NCBI RefSeq assembly: GCF_902832885.1
Contig: NZ_CADFDK010000003.1
Location: forward strand, 762,883 to 826,882
Direction of reading: 5' to 3'
Origin: Burkholderia seminalis DSM 23518
Lineage (GTDB): Bacteria; Pseudomonadota; Gammaproteobacteria; Burkholderiales; Burkholderiaceae
DNA length: 64,000 nucleotides
Part shown: piece by piece, positions 55,901 to 64,000 of the stretch
Layout: every line of letters begins with the position of its first letter
Position numbering within the stretch: the first letter of the stretch is position 1
The notes under the pieces: generated by a model
Told to the model about the DNA's origin: nothing
Database searches by the model: none
Seen by the model: only the letters and a program-made list of their open reading frames with translations
Translations under genes and position numbers: made by a program

Positions 55901-56215
55901 ATGCAAATCCAGATCAGAAAACTCGCGCTGGCTGCTACCGCAGCCGCTTTCCTGTTCGGCTCGGCAGCTCCCGCGTTTGCACAGACCGACGCCGCCAGCG
56001 CGCCTGCCGCACAGGATGCGAAGGCAGCGAAGAGCGAAGCACGCAAGGCGGCCAGGGCCAAACGCAAGGCCGAGCGCAAGGCTGCTCGTGCGAAGAACAC
56101 CGCCGAGCTGAAGAAACTCGAAGATGCCGGTTACAAGCCGGCGGCCAATGATCCGAACTATCCGCAGAACCTGCAGAACGCGGAGAAGAAAGCCGGCGCT
56201 GCAGCAAGCCAGTAA
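55901..56215 (+). CDS. Exported DUF4148-like protein
   Basis: 104 residues from MQIQIRKLALAATAAAFLFG (an earlier in-frame ATG gives 26 extra residues ahead of the signal). Signal peptide cleaved after APAFA, then a lysine/alanine-rich helix (KAARAKRKAERKAARAKNTAELKKLEDAGY) and NDPNYPQNLQNAEKKA, the DUF4148 ending. Small periplasmic protein common in Burkholderia; function unknown. Confidence 0.8.
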   Translation: MQIQIRKLALAATAAAFLFGSAAPAFAQTDAASAPAAQDAKAAKSEARKAARAKRKAERKAARAKNTAELKKLEDAGYKPAANDPNYPQNLQNAEKKAGAAASQ

Positions 56216-56225
56216 GCGTCGTCCG

Positions 56226-56259
56226 ACGGCAAGGCGCGGTGTGAGCCGCGCCTTGCCGT
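56226..56259 (+). terminator. 14-bp stem hairpin after the DUF4148 gene
   Basis: ACGGCAAGGCGCGG and CCGCGCCTTGCCGT pair perfectly around six bases, starting 10 bp after the stop. G+C-rich with no clear T-tract, but position and strength argue for a transcription end. Confidence 0.65.
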
Positions 56260-56367
56260 GTGCATCACGATCACGCGGTGCACGCCTGAAATCACGTTCC
56301 GTGCATTTCCGTTGTTTGATTCGGAATCCTGCCTTTCTCGTTACGCACGACCGACTCCTCGACGCGG

Positions 56368-57273
56368 TCAGTGCCGTCCGTCCCGCGCGGTCGCGTTCCC
56401 CGTCGTTTTCAGCCAGTCCTTGAATGCACGCACGGCATCGTCGTTTGCCCGCGCGGACGCGACGTACGTGAAGTAGCGCCACGGCGGCAGCGCCGGTTCG
56501 CTGAACGGCTGCACGAGCCGCCCTTCGGCGATATCGTCGGCGACGAGCGCGATCGGCCCCATGGCGACGCCCAGCCCGTCGAGCGCGCCTTGCAGCGTCA
56601 GGTAGAAATGCTCGAGCGTGAGCGAGTGCCGCGGTGCAAGATTCGGATGCCCGGCCGCCGCGAGCCACTCGGGCCACATGCCGGGATAGGTGGCCGCGTG
56701 CAGCAGCGTGAAGCCCGCGAGATCGGCCGGCGTGTCCAGCGGCCGTCCCTCCAGCAGCTTCGGCGCACACACAGGCAGCCGAACTTCCGACAGGAATTCC
56801 TCGGCAACGTAACCGTCGATGGCTTGCGGGCCGCCGCGAACGATCAGGTCGACCTTGTCGCGCAATTTCTCGATCGGCTCGTTCGACGTCGACAACCGCA
56901 CCTCGATGGCCGGATGGGCGACCTGGAACGATGACAGCTTCGGCACGAGCCAGCGTAGCGAAAACGTCGCGGGCGCGCTGACGCGCAGCACGCGCTGCTG
57001 CGCGTGACCGAAGTGCTGCGCGGTGGCGAGCGCGATCCGGTCGAACGATGCGCCGACCTCGGCGAGATACGCACGGCCGGCGTCGGTCAGTTCGACGCGC
57101 CGGTTGTGGCGTTCGAACAGCGGCCGCCCGAGCCACGCCTCCAGTTGCTGCACGTGCCGGCTGATCGCGCCGTGCGTCACGCACAGCTCGTCGGCGGCCA
57201 GCGTGAAACTGCCGAGCCGCGCGGCGGCTTCGAACGCGCGCAGCGAATTCAACGGGGGAAGTCGTCGGGCCAT
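56368..57273 (-). CDS. LysR-family regulator, GcvA-like, divergent from purA paralog
   Basis: 301 residues. MARRLPPLNSLRAFEAAARLGSF opening and HTH ADELCVTHGAISRHVQQLEAWLG are GcvA-type; the effector domain has GGPQAIDGYVAEEFL. Separated by 140 bp from the divergent adenylosuccinate synthetase gene, which it may control. Confidence 0.92.
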   Translation of the reverse strand: MARRLPPLNSLRAFEAAARLGSFTLAADELCVTHGAISRHVQQLEAWLGRPLFERHNRRVELTDAGRAYLAEVGASFDRIALATAQHFGHAQQRVLRVSAPATFSLRWLVPKLSSFQVAHPAIEVRLSTSNEPIEKLRDKVDLIVRGGPQAIDGYVAEEFLSEVRLPVCAPKLLEGRPLDTPADLAGFTLLHAATYPGMWPEWLAAAGHPNLAPRHSLTLEHFYLTLQGALDGLGVAMGPIALVADDIAEGRLVQPFSEPALPPWRYFTYVASARANDDAVRAFKDWLKTTGNATARDGRH

Positions 57274-57286
57274 TGCTTCGTTTCGC

Positions 57287-57301
57287 GTGATTTTTACTCA
57301 C
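57287..57301. promoter_or_regulatory. GTGA-N7-TCAC dyad, candidate LysR box
   Basis: GTGATTTTTACTCAC fits the T-N11-A LysR pattern with symmetric ends. It lies 13 bp upstream of the lysR start in the lysR/purA divergent region. Confidence 0.45.
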
Positions 57302-57413
57302 ACGAATGTTCAGGTTTAATCGTTTGATCGGGCGATCGAGCTCCTCCAATATGGCACACAAACGGCCGGCACGGCCGAACGAGTGTCTGAATTTCTCACA
57401 TGGAGTGCGGAGC

Positions 57414-58712
57414 ATGCCGAACGTGGTGGTAGTAGGCGCCCAATGGGGCGACGAGGGCAAGGGGCGCGTCGTGGACTGGCTGGCGGCCCAAGCCGATCTC
57501 GTTGCGCGCTACAACGGCGGCCACAACGCGGGCCATACGCTGGTCGTCGGCGACAAGACGTACAAGCTCGCGCTGCTGCCGAGCGGCATCGTGCGCGGCA
57601 AGCGCGGCGTGATCGGCAACGGCGTCGCGCTCGATCCGGAAGCGCTGCTCGCGGAAATCGGGCGGATGGCCAGGCTCGGGCTGTCGGTGACACTGGACAA
57701 TCTGTCGATCGCCGAGAACGCGACGCTGGTGTTGCCGATTCACCGCGCAATCGACCAGGTGCAGGAGCGCCAGCGCCGCGAACCAATCGGCACCACGCTG
57801 CGCGGGATCGGGCCGGCCTACGAGGACAAGGTCGGGCGCCGCGGTCTGCGCGTCGGCGATCTCGCGGAGCCTGGCCGGCTTGCCGCCAAGCTCGACGTGC
57901 TCGTCGATCATCACAACGCGTGGTTCCGGGGCCTGGGGCTCGACGAATACGACCGCGACGCGATGCTGGCGACGCTGGTCGGCCTCGCGCCGAAGATCCT
58001 GCCGTTCGTGCGCCCCGTCTGGGCCGATCTGAACGACGCGACCGATCGCGGCGAGCGCATCCTGTTCGAGGGTTCGCAGGCCGTGATGCTGGATATCGAC
58101 TGGGGCACGTACCCGTTCGTGACGTCGTCGGGCACCGTGGCGTCGGCCGCCGCGGCCGGCACCGGCCTGGGCGCGTCGAAGCTCGGCCATGTGCTGGGCG
58201 TGACCAAGGCGTATGCGACGCGTGTCGGCGGCGGCCCGTTCCTCACGGAGCTGAACGACGTCACCGGCGAAGCGCTGCGCGCGCGCGGGCAGGAATTCGG
58301 TGTCAATACCGGCCGGCCGCGACGCTGCGGCTGGCTCGATGCCGCACAACTGCGTCAGGCCGTCAGGATCTCGGGCATCGATTCGCTCGCAATCACGAAG
58401 CTCGACGTGCTCGACGGCTTCGAGTCCATCGCGCTGTGCGTCGGTTACGAACTCGACGGTGCGCGTGTCGACCATCTGCCTGCGAGTCTCGATGCGCAGG
58501 CGCGCGCGAAGCCTGTATACGAAAGATTCGACGGCTGGCATGGCACCGTGAAGGGCGTGCGCGAGCGCGCGGCGCTGCCGCGCGCCGCTCAGGATTTCAT
58601 CGCGCGCGTCGAAGCGGTCGCGGGCGCACCGGTGTCGATGATCACGACCGGTGCGGAGCGTGACGACACGATCGTGTTGCGCAATCCTTTCGACGTGGCG
58701 GCCGCTGCGTGA
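57414..58712 (+). CDS. purA: Adenylosuccinate synthetase (probable second copy)
   Basis: 432 residues from MPNVVVVGAQWGDEGKG with GGAG upstream. Key residues fall at canonical numbers: D13 in GDEGKG and H41 in NAGHT; FEGSQAVMLDIDWGTYPFVTSS and VNTGRPRRCGWLD also match. Converts IMP, aspartate and GTP to adenylosuccinate. Presence of D13 argues against the phage PurZ variant. A housekeeping purA normally lies on the main chromosome with hisZ/hflC, so this copy beside the origin with its own LysR is likely a paralog. Confidence 0.9.
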   Translation: MPNVVVVGAQWGDEGKGRVVDWLAAQADLVARYNGGHNAGHTLVVGDKTYKLALLPSGIVRGKRGVIGNGVALDPEALLAEIGRMARLGLSVTLDNLSIAENATLVLPIHRAIDQVQERQRREPIGTTLRGIGPAYEDKVGRRGLRVGDLAEPGRLAAKLDVLVDHHNAWFRGLGLDEYDRDAMLATLVGLAPKILPFVRPVWADLNDATDRGERILFEGSQAVMLDIDWGTYPFVTSSGTVASAAAAGTGLGASKLGHVLGVTKAYATRVGGGPFLTELNDVTGEALRARGQEFGVNTGRPRRCGWLDAAQLRQAVRISGIDSLAITKLDVLDGFESIALCVGYELDGARVDHLPASLDAQARAKPVYERFDGWHGTVKGVRERAALPRAAQDFIARVEAVAGAPVSMITTGAERDDTIVLRNPFDVAAAA

Positions 58713-59013
58713 CGCGCGAAACGGGGAGGGCGTAAATTGCGCCGCGGCATCGCGGCCGGCGGGGCGTTTTTGCCGGCCCGATGCCCAATGCCCGTTGATG
58801 CTCGGGTGCGTGCACGCGCGGCCCGGATGCCATGCGACAAGCGATTCCACGGCACGATTCGGCATCCGGATTACGCCGCGTACGGCGAACTGGACACGCC
58901 TGCAGCGCTGCTGTACTGTTCCGCACAATTCGCGCCAGACCGGCCTGTGCCGGAGCCGCCGGCACCCAGGCCGCACGGCGGCGCGACGTGATCTCAATCC
59001 CGGGGACAGGTCG
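58713..59013. other. 300-bp intergenic region
   Basis: Between purA and the next lysR on the same strand. No hairpin, repeat or credible frame recognised; presumably carries the lysR promoter. Confidence 0.35.
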
Positions 59014-59964
59014 ATGGACACGTTACAGATGATGCGCATTTTCGTCCGGGTTGCGGAGGAGGGCAGTTTCACGAGCGCGGCCCATCGCCTGGACATCACG
59101 ACGGCCTACGCATCGCGTTCGGTCGCACAACTCGAAACGCATCTGCGCACGCGCCTGCTCAACCGCAGCACGCGCCGCATTGCGCTGACCGACGCCGGGC
59201 AGCGCTATCTCGACCGCTGCCAGCGGATCCTCGGCTATATCGACGAAGCGGAAGCCGAGGCGGCCGACGCACAGGCGAAACCGTCGGGGCGGCTGCACGT
59301 TCACGCGACGACGAGTTTCGGCCAGTCCTACGTGGTGCCCGCGGTCGTGCGCTACCGTGAGCGTTATCCGTCGGTCGCGGTCGAGCTGACGCTGTCGCAG
59401 CACGTGCCCGACATCATCGACGAAGGCTACGACGTATCGCTGCAGTTGAGCACGACCGAACTGCCCGATTCAGGGCTCGTGTCGCAGCGGCTCGGTGACG
59501 TGGGCAGCGTGCTGTGCGCGTCACCCGCGTACCTGAAGGCGCGGGGTACGCCGCACACGGTGAGCGACCTCGAAGGTCATGCGTGCCTGCAGATCGTCAC
59601 GTCGCTCTTTCCGCGCGACCGCTGGCATCTCGACGGCCCCAATGGTCGTGAAACGTTCGAGCTGCCGTTGCCGGATTTCCAGGTAAACATCGCCGAAGCG
59701 CTTGGCGCCGCGCTGCGTGCCGGCCTCGGGATCGGCTCGCTGCCGATCCCGGCCGCCCTGCCCGGGCTCGCGAGCGGTGCGCTGGTGCGCGTGCTGCCCG
59801 AATACCGGTTGCAGAAGCTGACGGTCTATACGCTGTACGCGTCGCGTCAGTATCTCGACGCGAAGATCCGCACGTTCGTCGATTTCCTGCGCGAATGCGT
59901 GCCCGAGTTGCTGGCCGCCGACGAGGCTGCGGTGACCGCGTCCTGCGCGTCACGCAATTCCTGA
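59014..59964 (+). CDS. LysR-family regulator (DsdC/CrgA-like group)
   Basis: 316 residues from MDTLQMMRIFVRVAEEGSF (the frame is open further upstream, non-homologous). HTH TSAAHRLDITTAYASRSVAQLETHL and effector domain VPAVVRYRERYPSVAVELTLSQHVPDIIDEGYDVSLQL are of the CrgA-like LysR group that often regulates efflux or oxidoreductase genes. No divergent partner here. Confidence 0.92.
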   Translation: MDTLQMMRIFVRVAEEGSFTSAAHRLDITTAYASRSVAQLETHLRTRLLNRSTRRIALTDAGQRYLDRCQRILGYIDEAEAEAADAQAKPSGRLHVHATTSFGQSYVVPAVVRYRERYPSVAVELTLSQHVPDIIDEGYDVSLQLSTTELPDSGLVSQRLGDVGSVLCASPAYLKARGTPHTVSDLEGHACLQIVTSLFPRDRWHLDGPNGRETFELPLPDFQVNIAEALGAALRAGLGIGSLPIPAALPGLASGALVRVLPEYRLQKLTVYTLYASRQYLDAKIRTFVDFLRECVPELLAADEAAVTASCASRNS

Positions 59965-60227
59965 TTCAGGTACGGTGCGGTGCGCGAGCGCCGCATACCG
60001 ATCCTTACTAGCTTAAATAATACGTATTCCTATATTTACTGGCGGCGCTGGCTACTGGCGCACACCCTGCGCGCCACCTGTATCTTTTGTTTCGCGACAG
60101 TGTGGTGCCCACGTCGTCGGCCGAATACTTCGCCCGCTGCATCGACGAAGCCGTGCTGGCCGAGCGGGCGAATGAGAACGGGAAGAAGGGCGGGGCACGC
60201 ACGCGCATCCGGCCCGCGTGAAGCGGC

Positions 60228-61208
60228 TTATGGCGCGGCGCGCGACAGCGGCACCGCTTCGCCTCGCAGCCTCGCGACGTCGCGGCCCGGCGCGTCGCCG
60301 AACAGCCGCGCGTATTCGCGGCTGAACTGCGACGCGCTGACGTAGCCCACGCTGCGGCACGCCTGCCGCGCATCCATCGCCGACAGGCACATCAGGCGGC
60401 GCGCCTCCTGCAGTCGCAGTACCTTCTGGCATTGCAACGGGCTCATCGACGTGACCGCACGGAAGTGGTGATGAAAAGTCGACGGGCTCATGTCGACCTG
60501 CCGCGCGAGCGAGTCGACCGTCATCGGATCGCGGTAGTGGTCGCGAATCCACGCGACCGCGCGCGAAATGCGCTGCGCCGTCGAACCGGCCTCGCCAACC
60601 TGCGCGACGCGTGCACCCGACGGACCGCACAGCAGCCGAATGAGGATTTCGTCGACGATCAGCGGCGCGAGCAGGTCGAGCTCGACCGGTTGCGCCATCA
60701 ACTGCATCAGCCGCGCGACGGCGTCGACGATTTCCGGCGTCGCGTCGTGCGTGTCGAGCGCGCCGCAGTCGACGGTTTTCGGCAACCCGCGCGGGAACAC
60801 GCGTGGCGTGAGCGCGGCGATGCGCGCAGGATCGAGTTCGAGCTGCGCGTAAAGGAACGGCTCGGCGGGCGTTGCGCGCGTCACGCGGCCGGTGACGGGC
60901 ACGTCGGCCGTCGCGACCAGCATCCGCGCTTCGTCGATCGTGTAGGCGTCGTCGCCGACCCGCATCGACTTCGCGCCTTGCCCGACGATGCTCATGCACG
61001 CGTGGTGCACGCCGTGGTTCCACTGCGCCGGCGCGCCGGACGCGCGTGAGATGCGCATGCCGCGCACCGGGAGGTCGAACCACCCGTCGTGCGGCGCGTA
61101 GGCGGCGATCAACGCCGCGAGCCGGGCCGCGTGCGGCCGTGCCGGCGACCGCGGGGCGTGATCGGGCAGGGGGCGCGGTTGCGGTGGCGTTCGGGCGTCG
61201 GTTTCCAT
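60228..61208 (-). CDS. AraC-family regulator (AraC_N type)
   Basis: 326 residues from METDARTPPQPRP; the 70-residue upstream extension is shadow. AraC_N domain (RISRASGAPAQWNHGVHHACMSIVGQGAKSM) then two HTHs (DSLARQVDMSPSTFHHHFRAVTSMSPLQCQKVLRLQEARRLM). Same subgroup as the regulator at 47.7 kb. Convergent with the preceding lysR. Confidence 0.9.
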   Translation of the reverse strand: METDARTPPQPRPLPDHAPRSPARPHAARLAALIAAYAPHDGWFDLPVRGMRISRASGAPAQWNHGVHHACMSIVGQGAKSMRVGDDAYTIDEARMLVATADVPVTGRVTRATPAEPFLYAQLELDPARIAALTPRVFPRGLPKTVDCGALDTHDATPEIVDAVARLMQLMAQPVELDLLAPLIVDEILIRLLCGPSGARVAQVGEAGSTAQRISRAVAWIRDHYRDPMTVDSLARQVDMSPSTFHHHFRAVTSMSPLQCQKVLRLQEARRLMCLSAMDARQACRSVGYVSASQFSREYARLFGDAPGRDVARLRGEAVPLSRAAP

Positions 61209-61807
61209 GTTGCGTGAGCGGATGGCGGAGTGAGCGAGGCGAGGTGCGCGGCGGCGATTCCCCGTCGAGAAACAGGCAGGGGCGCCGGCACGGCGGTCAC
61301 ATCGTACGACCAGTTGCGTGCGCCGGATTGCCCAAACCTGTCGGAAATTAGCCCGATCATCCGGACCTGCATGGTCGGTGGTCGTATCGCCCGTCGTTGC
61401 GAGGTGTGCAGCGCACAAATTCGGAAATTAAGGCAAAACAATCGCAGGATCGGGCAAGCTATTTCCCGGTGGTTTTCATACCATTGCACCTGCTGAAAGA
61501 AATGTGTTCCAGTGCGTTCGTGTGACGCAGGCAAAACCGTCGCATGATCCGCGGCCGCTGCCGCACGTGTTGCCGCCGCGAATCGCTGGAAAAGACTCAG
61601 GACTGCTATCGAATGATCGTACATCGGGCCGGCCGAGGCTGGCTTGCGCCCGTTGTATGCCGGCTCGCGCCCGTCGCGAGCGTGCCGACCGGCCCGGCGT
61701 GGCCGGCGTCGGCGCCGCTGCATTGGCCGGGCTGATGCGGATCGGCACGCGACGTGCCGGCGGGTGCAGGTGGAACGGCAGCCGTCCGCGCAGGGGAATC
61801 CGGACAA
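61209..61807. other. 600-bp divergent AraC/LysR intergenic region
   Basis: No supported coding sequence; several frames of 60-120 codons lack homology signals and ribosome sites. Should contain both promoters. Confidence 0.4.
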
Positions 61808-62689
61808 ATGGACCAACTTCAATCGATTCGGGCATTCGTGACGGTGGCAAGAGAAGGCGGGTTCCGCCGCGCGGCGACGCGGCTGCGCGTGTCGACGGCG
61901 ATGGCGAGCCGGTTGGTCGATGCGCTCGAAACGCGGCTCGGCGCGCGCCTGCTTCAACGCAGCACCAGCCACCAGTCGCTGACGGAAATCGGCGAGCTGT
62001 ATCTCGCGCGCGTCGAGCGGATTCTGGGCGCGATCGACGAGATCGACGGCCGTTTCGTCGCGATGGGCAGCAAGCCGGAAGGGGCGTTGCGCGTGGCCGC
62101 GCCGGTCGCGTTCGGGCTCAGCCAGTTGAGCGCGTTGCTCGATCGTTTCGTGCACCTGTTTCCGGACGTGCGGCCGACCGTGACGCTGACCGATGCGTAC
62201 GTCGACCTGACTGCCGAGGACATCGACGTTGCATTCCTGATCGACGGTATGCCGGTATCCGGTGCGCACGCGCTGCATACGCTGGCCGCGTACGAATCCG
62301 TGCGCGTCGCGGCGCCGGGTTACGTCGCCGCACAGGGCGGCGCGGCGGCATCGGGCGGCTGGCCGGATCTCACGACCGTCCGGTTCGAACCGCCGGCGGC
62401 CGACGACGACCCTGCGGCCGCGATTCGACCGGGCTCGGCACCCGGCAATGCGGGCGTCGGCCATCTCGAGATGGCACGACGGCTGGCCGTGGCCGGCATG
62501 GGCGCGGCGGTGCTGCCCGCGTATCTCGTCGACGCCGATCTGGCGGCCGGCACGCTGGTGCGCATCGCACCGGTTCGCCCGCTCGCGCCCGTCACGCTGA
62601 AGCTCGCGCATGTGCGTGCCGCGCGTCTGTCGGCCGCCGCGCGCGCGTTCATCGAATTCGCCGGCGCCGCGTTCCGGCCCGCGCGCTAG
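61808..62689 (+). CDS. LysR-family regulator, upstream of RND efflux genes
   Basis: 293 residues from MDQLQSIRAFVTVAREGGF. HTH RRAATRLRVSTAMASRLVDALETRLG and a CrgA-like effector domain (RVAAPVAFGLSQLSALLDRFVHLFPDV). It precedes the RND adaptor by 230 bp on the same strand, a position seen for local regulators of RND pumps. Confidence 0.9.
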   Translation: MDQLQSIRAFVTVAREGGFRRAATRLRVSTAMASRLVDALETRLGARLLQRSTSHQSLTEIGELYLARVERILGAIDEIDGRFVAMGSKPEGALRVAAPVAFGLSQLSALLDRFVHLFPDVRPTVTLTDAYVDLTAEDIDVAFLIDGMPVSGAHALHTLAAYESVRVAAPGYVAAQGGAAASGGWPDLTTVRFEPPAADDDPAAAIRPGSAPGNAGVGHLEMARRLAVAGMGAAVLPAYLVDADLAAGTLVRIAPVRPLAPVTLKLAHVRAARLSAAARAFIEFAGAAFRPAR

Positions 62690-62918
62690 CGTCCCGGCTG
62701 GCCGCCGCGGCAACGCGTGCCCGTCGGGGCCGCGGGCTCGCCGTTCCTTTTTACGGAAGCAGTTCGGCAAACGAACGCTCCGCAGGGTGCACCGCACACC
62801 CGAAGCACGTGCCCGCATGCGTGTCGGACGGAAGCGAGAGCATTCCGCCCGCGCATGCAGGCCGCGAGGAGATCTGGTGATTCCCATTGAATGTCGTCTA
62901 TTTGTGAGAGGTCGCTCC

Positions 62919-64000
62919 ATGCGCGTCGAACGGGTTCCATACCGCTTGATCACTGTCGCGGCAGCCGCGGTTTTCCTGGCTGCCTGCGGAAAAAAAGAAT
63001 CGGCACCGCCGCCGCAAACACCTGAAGTCGGCGTCGTCACCGTCCAGCCGCAGGCCGTACCGGTCTTCACCGACCTGCCGGGCCGCACCAGCGCGTTCCT
63101 CGTCGCGCAGGTGCGCGCGCGGGTCGACGGCATCGTGCTGCGCCGTGAATTCACCGAAGGCAGCGACGTCAAGGCCGGTCAGCGTCTGTACAAGATCGAC
63201 CCGGCGCCGTACGTCGCCGCGCTGAACAGCGCGAAGGCGACGCTCGCGAAGGCGCAGGCGAACCTCGTCACGCAGAACGCGCTGGTCGCGCGCTACAAGG
63301 TGCTGGTGGCCGCGAACGCGGTCAGCAAGCAGGACTACGACAACGCGGTGGCCACGCAGGGCCAGGCCGCGGCGGACGTCGCGGCCGGCAAGGCGGCGGT
63401 CGACACCGCGCAGATCAACCTCGGCTATACGGATGTCGTGTCGCCGATCACGGGCCGCGTCGGCATCTCGCAAGTGACGCCGGGCGCGTACGTGCAGGCG
63501 AGCCAGGCGACGCTGATGTCGACCGTGCAGCAGCTCGATCCGGTGTACGTGGACCTCACGCAGTCGAGCCTCGAAGGGCTGAAGCTGCGCCAGGACGTGC
63601 AGAGCGGGCGCCTGAAGACGAGCGGCCCGGGCGCGGCGAAGGTGTCGCTGATCCTGGAAGACGGCAAGACCTATTCGGAAGCGGGCAAGCTGCAGTTCTC
63701 GGACGTGACGGTCGACCAGACCACCGGCTCGGTGACGATCCGCGCGGTGTTCCCGAACCCGGGCCGCGTGCTGCTGCCGGGGATGTTCGTGCGCGCGCGG
63801 ATCGAGGAGGGCGTGAACGAGAACGCGTTCCTGGTGCCGCAGATCGGCGTCACGCACGACCAGAAGGGGCAGGCGATCGCGCTGGTGGTGAACGCCAGCA
63901 ACAAGGTCGAGCCGCGTCCGCTGAAGACGACCGGCATGCAGGGTCAGAACTGGATCGTCGAAGGCGGTCTGCAGGCGGGCGATCACGTGATCGTGCAGGG
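62919..64000 (+). CDS. RND efflux periplasmic adaptor lipoprotein (AcrA/MexA type), 3' end outside window
   Basis: About 360 residues visible; the frame is open to the last base. Lipobox cysteine C23 (FLAACGKK), lipoyl halves VRARVDGIVLRREFTEGSDVKAGQRLYKID and YTDVVSPITGRVGISQV, coiled-coil between, and beta-barrel to VLLPGMFVRARIEEGV. It is the membrane-fusion subunit of a tripartite multidrug pump. The RND transporter and outer-membrane genes are expected just beyond the window. Confidence 0.93.
   Translation, partial: MRVERVPYRLITVAAAAVFLAACGKKESAPPPQTPEVGVVTVQPQAVPVFTDLPGRTSAFLVAQVRARVDGIVLRREFTEGSDVKAGQRLYKIDPAPYVAALNSAKATLAKAQANLVTQNALVARYKVLVAANAVSKQDYDNAVATQGQAAADVAAGKAAVDTAQINLGYTDVVSPITGRVGISQVTPGAYVQASQATLMSTVQQLDPVYVDLTQSSLEGLKLRQDVQSGRLKTSGPGAAKVSLILEDGKTYSEAGKLQFSDVTVDQTTGSVTIRAVFPNPGRVLLPGMFVRARIEEGVNENAFLVPQIGVTHDQKGQAIALVVNASNKVEPRPLKTTGMQGQNWIVEGGLQAGDHVIVQ

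Noticed and set aside
57414-58712. PurZ-type (2-aminoadenine) synthetase
   Set aside because: The catalytic Asp13 is present and the length is that of normal PurA, whereas PurZ lacks that aspartate and is shorter.

Overview
High G+C (strong G/C third positions), a dense set of LysR regulators, MarR/FUSC/DUF1656 and RND efflux genes, DUF4148 and DUF3100 proteins, and a parA-parB-repA module with five 16-bp parS palindromes all point to a Burkholderia-type betaproteobacterium. The most informative region is 48.6-55.9 kb, a complete secondary-replicon origin and centromere. It has five parS sites (GTTGTCACGTGACAAC or one mismatch), parA and parB overlapping by 8 bp, a convergent repA, and about 16 same-orientation iterons (consensus CCCATAAnnGGnTACC) upstream of repA, with a few inverted copies further out. 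From memory this parS sequence matches the third replicon (chromosome 3/pC3) of the Burkholderia cepacia complex; that assignment is inference.

Layout. 0-8.8 kb, catabolism: a truncated IlvD/EDD sugar-acid dehydratase with a FAH-family partner (Weimberg-like pair), then a convergent four-gene operon (NAD-dependent 2-hydroxyacid dehydrogenase, aldehyde dehydrogenase, DUF3100 membrane protein, M20 amidohydrolase) divergent from its LysR. 9-19.5 kb: diguanylate cyclase, GST, acyltransferase, exported thioredoxin-like protein, small exported and membrane proteins, LysR/EamA pair, orphan branched-chain amino-acid-type binding protein and a small HTH protein. 19.6-25.3 kb: a giant FAD/Fe-S oxidoreductase (YdiJ type) carrying a frameshift, its divergent LysR, and a LysR/LysE pair. 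25.7-29 kb: dimethyl-sulfone module sfnG-msuE with a sigma-54 promoter and the sigma-54 activator sfnR. 29-34.5 kb: dihydroxyacetone kinase, DUF1330, metallo-hydrolase, a probable decayed gene ending at a rho-independent terminator, and a mesaconyl-CoA-hydratase-like gene. 34.8-40.2 kb: MarR-controlled tripartite efflux operon (FUSC, DUF1656, HlyD, OMF lipoprotein). 40.3-45 kb: molybdenum-linked pair (di-Mop protein, NifQ), a DMT transporter with a histidine-rich tail, ProQ/FinO protein, DUF2889. 45-48.6 kb: flavodoxin and TetR divergent from a metallo-hydrolase, then AraC. 48.6-55.9 kb: the origin. 55.9-64 kb: DUF4148 protein, LysR divergent from a second purA, LysR, AraC, LysR, and the start of an RND efflux adaptor cut by the window end.

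No tRNA, rRNA, CRISPR array, insertion sequence or prophage was recognised. Most genes look like metabolic, efflux and regulatory cargo of an accessory chromosome. The replication/partition module is the structural core and shows the most regular non-coding architecture in the window, notably four iteron doublets with an identical 26-bp offset.
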